From assembly GCA_963737365.1 (NCBI GenBank), contig CAVTSD010000001.1, positions 868,001 through 932,000 of the forward strand: 64,000 nt of DNA, given 5' to 3'. Position numbers and translations under genes: made by a program. The notes under the pieces are model-generated. The model was not told the DNA's origin. It saw only the letters and a list, made by a program, of their open reading frames with translations, and made no database searches. Source of the stretch: Roseiarcus sp963737365 (lineage in GTDB: Bacteria; Pseudomonadota; Alphaproteobacteria; Rhizobiales; Beijerinckiaceae). Positions 20,106 to 31,102 of this stretch are shown piece after piece. The stretch's first letter is position 1. Each line of letters begins with the position of its first letter.

Positions 20106-20735
20106 TCAGCGCTTGCGGTGCAGGAGAAAGATCGCCTGATCGCCCAGGAGATTCCACGCCCACGGCGAGAAAATCCGATGCAGCGGCTGTCCGGCAATAT
20201 TGAGGGCGACGCTCTTGTCGATTGTCGCGCCGACCTCGTGCGCCAGGGCCACGAAGTCGGCGATGGTGCAGAAATGAATGTTCGGCGTGTCGTACCAGGA
20301 ATGGGACAGGCTTTCGGTCACCGGCATGCGGCCTGCGAACGCGACCTGAGCGCGGATCCGCCAATGGCCGAAATTCGGCACCGAAACGATGGCGCGGCGG
20401 CCGATGCGCAGCATGTGTTCGAGCACGACACGAGGGTGGCGCGTCGCCTGCAATGTCTGCGACAGGATGACATAGTCGAAAGCATCATCGGGATAATCAA
20501 CGAGGTCGGCGTCGGCGTCGCCCTGAATGACCGACAATCCCTTGGCGACACAATCGTTGACGCCATGCTGAGAGAGTTCGATTCCGCGTCCGTCGACGTC
20601 GCGCTGTTCGGCCAGGAGGCGCAGCAAGGCCCCATCTCCGCAGCCGACGTCGAGGACGCGAGACTTGGGCGCGACGAGCTCCGCGACGCGCAGGAGGTCG
20701 ACACGCGGCGGGGCGGCGGGGCGAGCGAAGTTCAA
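20106..20735 (-). CDS. metW: Methionine biosynthesis protein MetW
   Basis: A methyltransferase-fold protein that, in alphaproteobacteria, works with MetX in homoserine acetylation. The 209-aa protein has VLDVGCGDGALLRLL near residue 27, an acidic residue closing the next strand (GIELSQHG) and FDYVILSQTLQATRHP; the C-terminus has GHWRIRAQVAFAGRMPVT typical of MetW. It overlaps the end of metX by 4 bp, indicating a metX-metW operon with translational coupling. Confidence 0.95.
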   Translation of the reverse strand: MNFARPAAPPRVDLLRVAELVAPKSRVLDVGCGDGALLRLLAEQRDVDGRGIELSQHGVNDCVAKGLSVIQGDADADLVDYPDDAFDYVILSQTLQATRHPRVVLEHMLRIGRRAIVSVPNFGHWRIRAQVAFAGRMPVTESLSHSWYDTPNIHFCTIADFVALAHEVGATIDKSVALNIAGQPLHRIFSPWAWNLLGDQAIFLLHRKR

Positions 20736-21898
20736 TCGACGCCCCTGGCGCGCGCGGCCGCGTCGATGAAGCCTTTCGTGGTGGCGATGAGTTCGGGAAC
20801 GTCGAGCAGGAAGGCGTCATGCCCGCGATCGGTTTCGATCTCGACGAAGGACACCGAAGCGCCGCCGGCGTTCAGCGCCCGAACGGTTGCGCGCGAATCG
20901 CTCGTGGGAAAGAGCCAGTCGGAGGTGAACGAAACGACACAGAATCGTGTCCGCGAGCCCTTGAAGGCGTTCGCTAGCGAGCCGCCATAGTCCGCGGCGA
21001 GGTCGAAATAGTCCATCGCCCGCGTCATGTAGAGATAGGAATTGGGATCGAAGCGCTCGACGAAGATCGCGCCCTGGTGGCGCAGATAGGATTCAACCTG
21101 AAAGTCTGCGTCGAAGGAGAAGGTGCGCGCCGCCCGGTCTTGGAGATTGCGGCCAAATTTGCGATGCAGCGCGCTTTCGGAGAGATAGGTGATATGGGCC
21201 GCCATGCGCGCGACGCCGAGGCCCTTGCCGGGCCGCGTGCCCTCGACCAGATAGCGCCCATGCCGCCAATCCGGATCGGCCATGATCGCCTGTCGGCCGA
21301 CCTCGTGGAAGGCGATATTCTGCGAGGAATGGCGCGCCGCCGTTGCGATCGGCAGAGCGGCGAAGACACGATCGGGATGGGCCGCAGCCCATTGCAGCAC
21401 CTGCATGCCGCCCATCGAACCGCCGGCCACGCAAAGCAGCGTGTCGATGCCGAGATGATCGATCAGCAGCGCCTGCGCGCGCACCATGTCGGCGATGGTC
21501 ACAATCGGGAAGTCGAGGCCATACGGCTCGCCCGTGTCTGGATTGACTGACGCGGGGCCCGTCGAGCCCATGCAGCCGCCTAGAACATTCGAGCAAATAA
21601 TGAAAAACCGCTCGGTGTCGAACGGTTTGCCAGGCCCCACCATGGTCTCCCACCAGCCCGGTCGGCCGGTGACCGGATGCCGATTGGCGACGTGCTGGTC
21701 GCCGGTCAGAGCGTGACACAGGAGAATCGCGTTGGATTTTACCGCGTTGAGAGCGCCATAGGTCTGGTAGGCCACGGTCAGGGGCGCCAGCGCCGCACCG
21801 GAATCCATCTGCAACGGGGAATTGGTGGTGAAGCGCAGGCTATCGGGCGAAACCGATTGCGCGACCGCGCCGTTCAGAAGCGTTCCAACTTCCCCCAA
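20732..21898 (-). CDS. metX: Homoserine O-acetyltransferase MetX
   Basis: Alpha/beta-hydrolase enzyme that acetylates homoserine, the first committed step of methionine synthesis. The 388-aa protein contains HALTGDQH, NVLGGCMGSTGP, the nucleophile elbow GGSMGGMQ near residue 160, and a C-terminal Asp/His pair (TSDWLFP, DRGHDAFLL). A TTG start at 21898 is chosen because GGCGGAG lies just upstream; no in-frame ATG precedes the conserved domain except inside it (LQMDSGAAL). Confidence 0.94.
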   Translation of the reverse strand: MGEVGTLLNGAVAQSVSPDSLRFTTNSPLQMDSGAALAPLTVAYQTYGALNAVKSNAILLCHALTGDQHVANRHPVTGRPGWWETMVGPGKPFDTERFFIICSNVLGGCMGSTGPASVNPDTGEPYGLDFPIVTIADMVRAQALLIDHLGIDTLLCVAGGSMGGMQVLQWAAAHPDRVFAALPIATAARHSSQNIAFHEVGRQAIMADPDWRHGRYLVEGTRPGKGLGVARMAAHITYLSESALHRKFGRNLQDRAARTFSFDADFQVESYLRHQGAIFVERFDPNSYLYMTRAMDYFDLAADYGGSLANAFKGSRTRFCVVSFTSDWLFPTSDSRATVRALNAGGASVSFVEIETDRGHDAFLLDVPELIATTKGFIDAAARARGVD

Positions 21899-21931
21899 CG
21901 ACTCCGCCTTGTCAGATTAACAATCAAAAGC

Positions 21932-21986
21932 CTGTTCTCTTTGTCGAACAGATCGTTTGTTATAGAGGAAGCAGAGGGAGATGCAA
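21932..21986 (-). promoter_or_regulatory. metX-metW promoter and leader hairpin
   Basis: Minus-strand -35 TTGCAT (21981-21986), a 16-bp spacer and a near-consensus -10 TATAAC (21959-21964). Just downstream, CTGTTC and GAACAG (21932-21951) form a 6-bp stem with an 8-nt loop within a leader of roughly 55 nt. The SAM-II riboswitch common upstream of metX in this class was looked for and its characteristic CUUGCA...GCUAAA organisation was not found. Confidence 0.65.
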
Positions 21987-22099
21987 GCTTAGTGTTCGTG
22001 GGCAGGACCCGCCCGGCCCGTATCCGCCGGTTCGCAGCCGTTCCCGGATTGCGTTTGTAGACGAACCGAGCTTGGAAAACCTCCCAGCTTGTCCGCCCG

Positions 22100-23236
22100 C
22101 TAGTTTTCCTCGTCGGTAACGCTTTCGGTCGCCTGCCGCGCCAGCTCCGTGACGATCGCGTCGCCCATTTCGCTCGTCGACACCGTGGCCTCTCCTTCGC
22201 CACGGATGTCGGCCGTCCTGAACCCGGCGGCCAGCACGCCAGCGATTGCGGCGTCGAGCCGGTCGGCGGCGGCGTGAAGTCCGAATGAATAGCGTAACGC
22301 CATGCCGAACGACCCGATCATGGCGATCGGGTTGGCGACTCCCTTGCCGGCGATATCCGGGGCCGAACCGTGAACCGGCTCATAGAGCGCCTTGCGCCGG
22401 CCGCTCTTCGGATCGACGTCTCCGAGCGAGGCGGAAGGGAGCATCCCGAGTGAGCCGGTCAACATGGCCGCGACATCGGAAAGCATGTCGCCGAACAGGT
22501 TGTCGGTCACGATGACGTCGAACTGCTTCGGCCAGCGAACAAGCTGCATGCCAAGCGCATCGGCGAGCTGATGCTCGAGCTTGACGTCCGAAAATTCGCG
22601 TTTGTGCAGGGCCGTCATCACCTCGTTCCACAGAACGCCGGATTTCATCACGTTGCGCTTCTCGGCTGAGGTGACCTTTTTGCCGCGGTTGCGCGCCAAC
22701 TCGAAGGCCGTCCGCCCGATCCGCTCGATTTCGTAGGTGTCGTAGACCTGAGTGTCGATCGCGCGCTTCTGACCGTTGCCGAGGTCCTTGATCTCCTTCG
22801 GCTCGCCGAAATAGACGCCGCCGGTGAGCTCCCGCACGATCATGATGTCGAGCCCTTCTACCACCTCGGGCTTCAGCGACGAAGCGGAAGCAAGCGCCGG
22901 ATAACAGATCGCCGGCCGCAAATTGGCGTAAAGGCCAAGCTCCTTGCGCAGGCGCAGCAGTCCCGCTTCCGGGCGGACGTCATAGGGAACGCCGTCCCAT
23001 TTCGGACCGCCGACGGCCGCGAGAAAAATCGCGTCGGCCGCTTGCGCAAGATCCATGTCGGAGTCGCTAATCGCCTTCCCATGCTTGTCGTATGCGCCGC
23101 CGCCAACCAGGCCTTTCTCGATCTCGAACTTGACCACGCCCTCGCTGCAGAAATGATCGATAATCTTCTCGAGTTCGGCCATAACCTCCGGGCCAATGCC
23201 ATCGCCAGGAAAGAGCAGGAGCTTGAAAGTCGCCAT
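22100..23236 (-). CDS. leuB: 3-isopropylmalate dehydrogenase LeuB
   Basis: NAD-dependent oxidative decarboxylase converting 3-isopropylmalate to 2-oxoisocaproate in leucine synthesis. The 378-aa protein starts MATFKLLLFPGDGIGPEVMA and has the substrate arginines region (RKELGLYANLRPA), VRELTGGVYFG, the metal-binding Asp motif (VTDNLFGDMLSD) and the NAD motif HGSAPDIAGKGVANP. ATG 23236 is preceded by GACGGA. leuA and leuCD are not in the window. Confidence 0.96.
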   Translation of the reverse strand: MATFKLLLFPGDGIGPEVMAELEKIIDHFCSEGVVKFEIEKGLVGGGAYDKHGKAISDSDMDLAQAADAIFLAAVGGPKWDGVPYDVRPEAGLLRLRKELGLYANLRPAICYPALASASSLKPEVVEGLDIMIVRELTGGVYFGEPKEIKDLGNGQKRAIDTQVYDTYEIERIGRTAFELARNRGKKVTSAEKRNVMKSGVLWNEVMTALHKREFSDVKLEHQLADALGMQLVRWPKQFDVIVTDNLFGDMLSDVAAMLTGSLGMLPSASLGDVDPKSGRRKALYEPVHGSAPDIAGKGVANPIAMIGSFGMALRYSFGLHAAADRLDAAIAGVLAAGFRTADIRGEGEATVSTSEMGDAIVTELARQATESVTDEEN

Positions 23237-23412
23237 GTTCCGTCACGTTATGTCAGGGGGAAGCGAGGCCGTGTGCTAGACGATTTCCAACTCGTGCGAA
23301 AGCCTGACTCAGCCCCAATCCGCCTGAATTGGGCGCAGCGGACGGCGCCGCAGGGGCCCGCATCGAAGACGGTGAAGCCAACGAGCCGCTCCGCAAGCGC
23401 TTCGCCCCAGCG

Positions 23413-24444
23413 ATGAGCATAGTGAACAGCGCGGCCGCTGACGGCTTTATCCAGCGATTGCCGAAGGAGATTCGCTTCTTCCTGGTCCACGGGCTCGACG
23501 AGGGGCTGACGCACGAACGGGTGAAGGCGATAATTCGCGGCCGTATCGGCGACGTGTCGGATCCGATGCGGCTTGTGCGCCTCGAAGGCGATTCGGTCGC
23601 GCGCGATCCGGGCGTCCTTGCCGATGAAGCCTATGCGATCTCGATGTTCGGCGGCGACCGGGCGATCTGGATCGACGCGCAGGGACGCGATCTCATGCCC
23701 GCGCTCGAGCCTCTGTTCACGCGGCCGCCAACGGATTGCACGATTGTCATCAAGGCTAACCAACTCAAGAAGGGAACGGCTTTAAGGGCCGCGTTCGAGA
23801 GCTCGCCCGCGCGGGCGTCGATCGAATGCTATCCCGACAATTCGAGCACGCTCGAAGCCCTCATCAACGCGGAAGCCCGCGCCGCAGGGCTGGCGATTAC
23901 GCCGGACGCGCGGGCGGCGCTTGTCCACATGGTCGGGGCCGACCGCCGAACCACGCGCGGCGAGATCACAAAACTCATGCTTTACGCTCAGGGTCGGTCG
24001 AAAGTCACGGCGGAAGACGTAGAGGCGATCGTGGCCGACGCCGCCCCGTCCAATCTCGATGCGGTCATCGACCACGCGCTGCTCGGCGATCTGCCGGCGG
24101 TCGAGACAGCGGCCGCAAGGTTCTTCCATGATGGCGGCGACGCGGACTATCTCATGATCCGACTTGTCGCCCGGCTGACGCTCCTGCACCGGCTCAGACT
24201 TGAGATGGATCAAGGCCGAACCTTCGAGGCCGCCTGCCAGGCTTTGTTTGTGAAGTTGCCGATCTCAGCCCGGCGGGCGCTGGCGAAACAGGCCGAGCGC
24301 TGGACGACCGAGTCGATCGCCGAGCGGCTGCCCGCAGTTCGGCAGGCGAGCGCCCGCGTCCGGACCGAGACGCGTCTTGCCGATGTGCTGGCCACCCGCG
24401 CGCTCTGGGCGCTGGCTTCGCGGCAGCGCCGCGCGAGACGTTAG
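23413..24444 (+). CDS. holA: DNA polymerase III delta subunit HolA
   Basis: Clamp-loader delta subunit that opens the beta sliding clamp. The 343-aa protein starts MSIVNSAAADGFIQRLP and shows VRFFLVHG-like IRFFLVHGLDEGLTHERVK, the AAA+ domain without Walker motifs, SMFGGDRAIWID and the helical C-terminal region (TTRGEITKLMLYAQG, LMIRLVARLTLLHRL). ATG 23413 matches the family start. lptE and leuS, which often precede holA, are absent; leuB is divergent instead. Confidence 0.9.
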   Translation: MSIVNSAAADGFIQRLPKEIRFFLVHGLDEGLTHERVKAIIRGRIGDVSDPMRLVRLEGDSVARDPGVLADEAYAISMFGGDRAIWIDAQGRDLMPALEPLFTRPPTDCTIVIKANQLKKGTALRAAFESSPARASIECYPDNSSTLEALINAEARAAGLAITPDARAALVHMVGADRRTTRGEITKLMLYAQGRSKVTAEDVEAIVADAAPSNLDAVIDHALLGDLPAVETAAARFFHDGGDADYLMIRLVARLTLLHRLRLEMDQGRTFEAACQALFVKLPISARRALAKQAERWTTESIAERLPAVRQASARVRTETRLADVLATRALWALASRQRRARR

Positions 24445-24505
24445 AGGTTACTCCGAGCGCCAGACTTTACATTATCTTACTGTGCTTAACAGCGCCAGGT
24501 CATCG

Positions 24506-24766
24506 ATTTGGATTTTCTTGGCGGTCGGCCTATTCGCTGTGAAAAGCCCCGATTACGCTATTGGATTTCCTTGGATTTCCTTGGAATCTCTCGTCCGAAT
24601 CGAGACTTATCAAAGGGTTACACGGGATTTTCGCAAAACTTTTTTCTTGGAGCTATGTTCCTCTTTGGCCCCGCGAGGACGGGGCTCACAATCTTGGCGC
24701 GTGGAAAAGCGGGTCTCACTCATGAGCAAGCTTACTTTGATTTCCGCTTTCCAGCCATAAATTGTC
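24506..24766 (+). repeat. Dispersed repeat copy B (about 260 bp)
   Basis: Same element as at 18535-18802 but on the plus strand, about 60 bp after holA. It has ATTTGGATTTTCTTGG, a degenerate hairpin (TATTCGctgtGAAAAG), the decamer TTGGATTTCC twice plus a partial unit, and the core TCTCGTCCGAATCGAGACTT, which is identical in both copies, then ATCAAAGGGTTACACGGGA. The downstream part (CTTGGCGCGTGGAAAAGCGG, CTCATGAGCAAGCTTACTTT) aligns with copy A more loosely. Confidence 0.85.
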
Positions 24767-24906
24767 GCCGCCGGCGCCAGCATTCGGTTGGCCCCAATCC
24801 TGAAGGCCTTCTCAGGCGTTAACCCTGCAAGCTTTTCCTGTGATGGCAAGGCGAAACCATTTTGCGCCGTCCGGGTTTCACCGCCGGCTTCCCGCTGGAG
24901 AAACGA

Positions 24907-25101
24907 ATGGCCAGAGCTCGTTCAGCGAATTCCGATCCCCGCTTTCGCTTCCCCGTCGAGAATCAGCAGCCGCTTACTCTTCTGCGGCGCCTCGTCGTCG
25001 AAATCGAGGATTCCATCGCCCAATCTCGCGCTGTGACCCTTTCGCGGCGCGATGCGATCGAACTTCTCGAGCGGCTGGAAGGGCGGCGATTGACGGGCTG
25101 A
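24907..25101 (+). CDS. Small hypothetical protein (64 aa)
   Basis: No family recognised. The product, MARARSANSDPRFRFPVENQ onward, is a charged, helix-rich protein (LTLLRRLVVEIEDSIAQSR, RRDAIELLERLEGRRLTG). CTGGAGAAACGA lies directly before ATG 24907, a good ribosome site, and the codon use resembles neighbouring genes; these are the reasons for calling it. It ends 7 bp before the convergent stop of the ABC-F gene. An in-frame upstream ATG at 24862 has no such site. Confidence 0.55.
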   Translation: MARARSANSDPRFRFPVENQQPLTLLRRLVVEIEDSIAQSRAVTLSRRDAIELLERLEGRRLTG

Positions 25102-25108
25102 GGCGTCT

Positions 25109-26913
25109 TTACGGCTCCTCAAGCTCTTCGCGCAGGATCTCCAATCCCAGCCATTCGTCCTCGGCTCCCGCCAGCGCATTGCTCAGTTCCGCATAAGCCT
25201 TGGTCGCGGACGCGAATGCGCCCGGCTCACGCGCAGGAAAGTCGGCGTCGGCGAGCTTGCGCTCCAGCACCCCGAGGTCAGTGCGAAGCTTAGCAATCCT
25301 TCCCGGCAACGTCTCGAGAGCCCGCTTCTCGTTGAATTTAAGCTTGCGTTTCGGCGCTGCCCGTTCAGCGGGTCTTTTGCCAGGCCTCTCGGCGTTTCGA
25401 AGGGCGCTCCAAGCGGACCGGCGAGCCCATAGCCGCGCTGGGCGACCATGTCCGAATAGCCGCCGGCATATTCGACCCAGCGCCCATCCCCTTCGCCGAC
25501 CACAACCGACGTCGCCACCCGATCCAGAAAATCGCGATCGTGGCTGACGATGAGGATCGTGCCGGAATAGTCGCCGAGCAGCTCCTGCAGGAGATCGAGC
25601 GTCTCGATGTCGAGATCGTTGGTCGGCTCGTCGAGAACCATCAGGTTGGACGGCTTCGCGAGGGCTCTGGCGAGCATCAGCCGTCCCCGCTCGCCGCCGG
25701 ACAATCGGCCAATCGGCGTGCGCGCCTGCTCGGGCGGAAACAGGAAGTCGCGCATGTAGCCCATAACATGCCGGCGCTCGCCGTTGATCGTCACATAGTC
25801 GCTGCCGCCGCCGGTGAGCGCATCCACAAGCGTCGTTGTCGGCTCGAGCGAGGCGCGCTGCTGATCGAGAGAGGCCATCGTGACATTGGCGCCGAGGCGC
25901 ACCGACCCTGAGTCCGGTGCGAGCGCGCCGGTCAAAAGGCTGATGAGGGTTGTCTTGCCGGCCCCGTTGGCCCCGACGATCCCGATCCTGTCGCGACGCA
26001 TGACGCGAAGTGAAAAGTCGCTCACGATCAGGCGCTCGTCGTAAGATTTGCTGATCCCCTCGGCGTCGATCACGAGGGCGCCCGACGCTTTGGTGTCCTG
26101 CGCGATCATGGCCGCGACGCCGACCGATCGCAGAGCTTCGCGCCGCTCGCTTCTGAGATCGGCCAGCTCACCCACGCGCCGCATGTTGCGCTTTCGCCGC
26201 GCGGTGACGCCGTAGCGCATCCAATGCTCTTCGTTGACGATCTTGCGGTCGAGCTTATGGCGCTCGAGCTCCTCCTCCTCGAGCTTCACGTCGCGCCAGG
26301 CCTCGAACGCGCCGAAGCCCTGATCGAGACGGCGAGTACGGCCGCGATCGAGCCAGATCGTAGCGCGGGTCAAATCGGCAAGCAGCCGCTTGTCGTGGCT
26401 GATCAGTGCAAGCGCCGACCGCATGTTCGCAAGGTGCGCCTCGAGCCATTCGATCGCAACGAGATCAAGATGGTTGGTCGGCTCGTCGAGCAGCAGGATC
26501 TCGGGCTCCGGGCTCAAGATCCGGACCAACGCCGCGCGGCGCGCCTCGCCGCCGGAGAGACGGCTGGGATTGGCGTCCGGATCGACCCCAAGCTCGGCCA
26601 TCATGGTGCGCGCCGCATAGGGGTTGTCGAAATCGCTCAGCCCGGCAAGGATATAGTCGAGCGTGGTGGCGAAGCCGGACATGTCCGGCTCCTGCGGCAG
26701 ATAGGCGAGGCGGGCGGAGGGCTGGACGAAACGACTGCCCCGGTCAGCGCTGATTTGACCCGCGGCAATGCGAAACAGGGTCGATTTGCCCGATCCGTTG
26801 CGCCCGACGACAGCGATCCGGTCGCCGGCGGAAATCGACAGCTCCGCTCCGTCAAGAAGCGGCGCCCCGCCGAGCGTGAGGCCAGTGTCTCGCAATTGTA
26901 GGAGGGGCGGCAT
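25109..26913 (-). CDS. ABC-F family ATPase (Uup-like), with one apparent C-terminal frameshift
   Basis: Twin-ATPase protein without membrane domains, of the ribosome-associated ABC-F group. First cassette: GRNGSGKST near residue 38, LSGGEARRAAL, LLDEPTNHLD. A charged linker (KLEEEELERHKLDRKIV) joins a second cassette with GANGAGKTT near 317, LSGGERGRLML and VLDEPTNDLD. After GPLGAPFETP the frame must change near 25383-25395 to enter the Uup-type coiled-coil tail (KRKLKFNEKRALETLPGRI) ending at 25109. Adding one base gives 602 codons. Without it the protein ends in a low-complexity basic tail, which is not normal for the family. Diverges from pgi. Confidence 0.85.
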
Positions 26914-26975
26914 ATGAATAAGTCCGGACGCAGCGGCGTCACGCTTAACGGCAAGCGGGCGAAAGGAAAAGGGCT

Positions 26976-28634
<1,659 letters not shown>

Positions 28635-28698
28635 TCCGGGCTGAGGGTAAAGCGGCGACCTCCAACCGGCAGCAACGAACTCAGGACGGCTGCGGGCG

Positions 28699-30522
28699 CT
28701 AAGCCGCGGCAAGGCGACGCGTAGCCTTCGCAAGCCAAGAGCGCGTCGAGGCATCGACCCGCGGCGACAGCATCTTGCGCACACGCGCATGATAGCTGTC
28801 GAGCCAGGCGATCTCGTCGGCGTCCATCAATTTCGGCTCGACGAGGCTGAGGTCGATCGGGGCGAAACTCAGCGTCTCGAAGCCGAGCATGGGCCTTTCG
28901 CCCCCAGCAATCGCGCGCTCCTCGACCACGAGCAGATTCTCGATCCGAATGCCGAATGCGCCAGCAGCATAATAGCCCGGTTCGTTGGAGACGATCATGC
29001 CCGGCGCGAGCGCGGTCGTTCCTGTCTTGGCGATGCGCTGAGGGCCTTCGTGGACCGAGAGATACGACCCGATGCCGTGTCCCGTGCCGTGATCGAAATC
29101 GAGGCCCGCCCGCCAAAGCGCGGCGCGCGCCAGCGCGTCGATCTGCGCCCCGTTGGTTCCGGGTGGAAAGATTGCGCGGGCGACTGCGATGTGACCTTTC
29201 AGCACGCGCGTGAACCGGTCGCGCATCAGCGCGCTCGGCCGTCCGACAGCGATCGTGCGAGTGATGTCTGTCGTGCCGTCTTCGTATTGCGCGCCGCTAT
29301 CGATGAGAAAAATGCCGCGGTCGATTGTCCGGTTGGACTCTTCGCTGACCCGGTAATGCGGGATGGCGGAATTCGCTCCGAAGGCCGATATGGTCGGGAA
29401 CGAGAGATCCCTGAGCGCCGGGCTCGCTCGCCGGAACGTCTCCAGAGCCTTGACGGCGTCGATTTCCGTCAGGCGGCCTCGTGGCGCCTCGGTAGCGAAC
29501 CAGGCGAGAAAATTAGCCATAGCCGCGCCGTCCCGCTCATGCGCGGCGCGCGCTCCCGCAAGCTCGGCCGGATTCTTCTTGGCCTTCATGAGCGTGATCG
29601 GATCGGGGCCGATGTCGGCTTTGCCGCCGGCTCGTTCGATCGCCTGGGTCAGATAGGCCGGGACGGTCGCAGCGTCGAAGGCGACGCGAGCCCCTTGCCG
29701 GCCCAAGTCTTCGACGAACTCGAGCAGACCGTCGGGCTCGAGGATGTCGGCCTGGCGGCTGAGCATCTGGCGGCTCGAGGGCGAGAGCTTTCTTCCCTCG
29801 AGAAATAGGACCGGGCGGCCCTCGAGCGGCAGATAGGCCCAGCCGATCGGCAGCGGCGTGTAGGAAACGTCCGAGCCGCGGATATTGAACAGCCACGCCA
29901 GATTGTGAGGATCGCTGATCAGGAGCCCCTGCGACGACCCCAGGGCCTGACGCGCGCGAACGATTTTCTGTTGGCTCCCTTCGCCGGCGAACCGCAGCTT
30001 GTGCGGGGTAATCGCGCCGAGCGGCGCGGGCGGCCGATCTGGCCAGATCGCATCGATGGGGTTCGAGTCGACGGCGACGAGGCTCGCGCCCGCTTTCTCG
30101 CAAGCGGCCGTATACCGCGCGACAGATTCGGGCGTCTGAAGCCGCGGATCATAGCCAAGCTTGTCGCCCGGCTTGAGGTGGCTGGCGATCCATTCGCTCG
30201 GCGGGTCCTCCGGCACACGGCGGAATTCGAACACCGTACCGTCCGCCTCGGTCTTGACCTGCTCGGTGTATCGGCCATCGACGAAGAGGGCGGCCGTATC
30301 TTTCAGCACCAGTGCGAGCCCTGCCGAGCCAGCGAAGCCGGTCAGCCACCTGAGCCGCTCGGCGTTGGCCGGCACATATTCGTTCTGGTGCTCGTCGGCG
30401 CGGGGCACGATGAATCCAGCGAGTCCCAGCTTCGCCAGTTCGGCCCGCAATTGACCCACGCGTTCATGTCCGTGCGAAGGATCGCCCAACGCGACGAAAG
30501 ACTGAAACCGACTCTCAAACAC
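28699..30522 (-). CDS. pepP: Xaa-Pro aminopeptidase (M24 family, PepP-like)
   Basis: Metallo-aminopeptidase that removes N-terminal residues before proline. From GTG 30522 the protein has 607 aa: two creatinase-like N-terminal domains (VPRADEHQNEYVPANAERL) and the pita-bread catalytic domain with metal ligands in DSGAQYEDGTTDITRT, HGTGHGIG and NEPGYY. It is the long three-domain type. GTG 30522 (VFESRFQSF) is chosen because it fits the family start and overlaps the end of hpt by 8 bp; a frame extending to 30804 would run antiparallel to nothing but lie wholly inside hpt. Confidence 0.93.
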   Translation of the reverse strand: MFESRFQSFVALGDPSHGHERVGQLRAELAKLGLAGFIVPRADEHQNEYVPANAERLRWLTGFAGSAGLALVLKDTAALFVDGRYTEQVKTEADGTVFEFRRVPEDPPSEWIASHLKPGDKLGYDPRLQTPESVARYTAACEKAGASLVAVDSNPIDAIWPDRPPAPLGAITPHKLRFAGEGSQQKIVRARQALGSSQGLLISDPHNLAWLFNIRGSDVSYTPLPIGWAYLPLEGRPVLFLEGRKLSPSSRQMLSRQADILEPDGLLEFVEDLGRQGARVAFDAATVPAYLTQAIERAGGKADIGPDPITLMKAKKNPAELAGARAAHERDGAAMANFLAWFATEAPRGRLTEIDAVKALETFRRASPALRDLSFPTISAFGANSAIPHYRVSEESNRTIDRGIFLIDSGAQYEDGTTDITRTIAVGRPSALMRDRFTRVLKGHIAVARAIFPPGTNGAQIDALARAALWRAGLDFDHGTGHGIGSYLSVHEGPQRIAKTGTTALAPGMIVSNEPGYYAAGAFGIRIENLLVVEERAIAGGERPMLGFETLSFAPIDLSLVEPKLMDADEIAWLDSYHARVRKMLSPRVDASTRSWLAKATRRLAAA

Positions 30523-31102
30523 GCGTGGCGGTTTCCGCGACTGCCGGTTCGGCCTCGCTCGCGTCCTCCGCCGTGACGACACGGCCGATAAACGGCAGTT
30601 CCCGATAGCAATGGGCGACGTCCATGCCGTATCCGACAACAAAAACGTCGGGGCAGGCAAAGCCGACGAAGTCGGCGCCAATGTCCACCACCCGCTTGCC
30701 TGGCTTCTCCAGCATCGTGCAGACGAGAACCCGCCGCGCGCCGCGCGCGGCCAGAAGGTCCTTGGCGAAGGCGAGCGTCCGGCCCGATTCCAGAATGTCG
30801 TCAACCAGCAGAACGTCCCGGTCGCGGACCGAGGATTCGATGTCGCGAAGGATTTTCACCGTCCCGCTCGAGACGGTGCCAGCCAAATAGCTCGACAAGT
30901 GAAAGAATTCGACTTGCGGCTCGAGCCCCGTCCGATGCAGAGCGCGCAGCAGGTCGGCGGCGAACATGAACGAGCCTTTGAGGATCGCGACGACAAGCAG
31001 ATCTTTCGGCTTGGCCGCGGCGATTTCGCCCGCGAGTTTTTCTGTACGGTCAGCGATCGTCCGCTCGTCGTACAGGACCTTGACTTGTCTTTCGCCGCTC
31101 AT
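30515..31102 (-). CDS. hpt: Hypoxanthine phosphoribosyltransferase
   Basis: Purine-salvage enzyme making IMP or GMP from the free base and PRPP. The 195-aa protein has LLVVAILKGSFMFAADLLRA, the PRPP loop VLLVDDILESGRTLAFA near residue 100, and a C-terminal FVVGYGMDVAHCYRELPFIG that contacts the base. It overlaps the upstream DUF3426 gene by 4 bp (ATGA) and the downstream pepP by 8 bp, so the three are likely one transcript. Confidence 0.96.
   Translation of the reverse strand: MSGERQVKVLYDERTIADRTEKLAGEIAAAKPKDLLVVAILKGSFMFAADLLRALHRTGLEPQVEFFHLSSYLAGTVSSGTVKILRDIESSVRDRDVLLVDDILESGRTLAFAKDLLAARGARRVLVCTMLEKPGKRVVDIGADFVGFACPDVFVVGYGMDVAHCYRELPFIGRVVTAEDASEAEPAVAETATRV

Noticed and set aside
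21899..22010. SAM-II riboswitch upstream of metX
   Set aside because: A GCTTGCA fragment is present at the wrong place, before the promoter, and the downstream GCUAAA pseudoknot strand is missing.
30523..30804. N-terminal extension of the Xaa-Pro aminopeptidase into hpt
   Set aside because: The extension is a frame inside hpt with no homology to M24 enzymes; GTG 30522 matches the family start.
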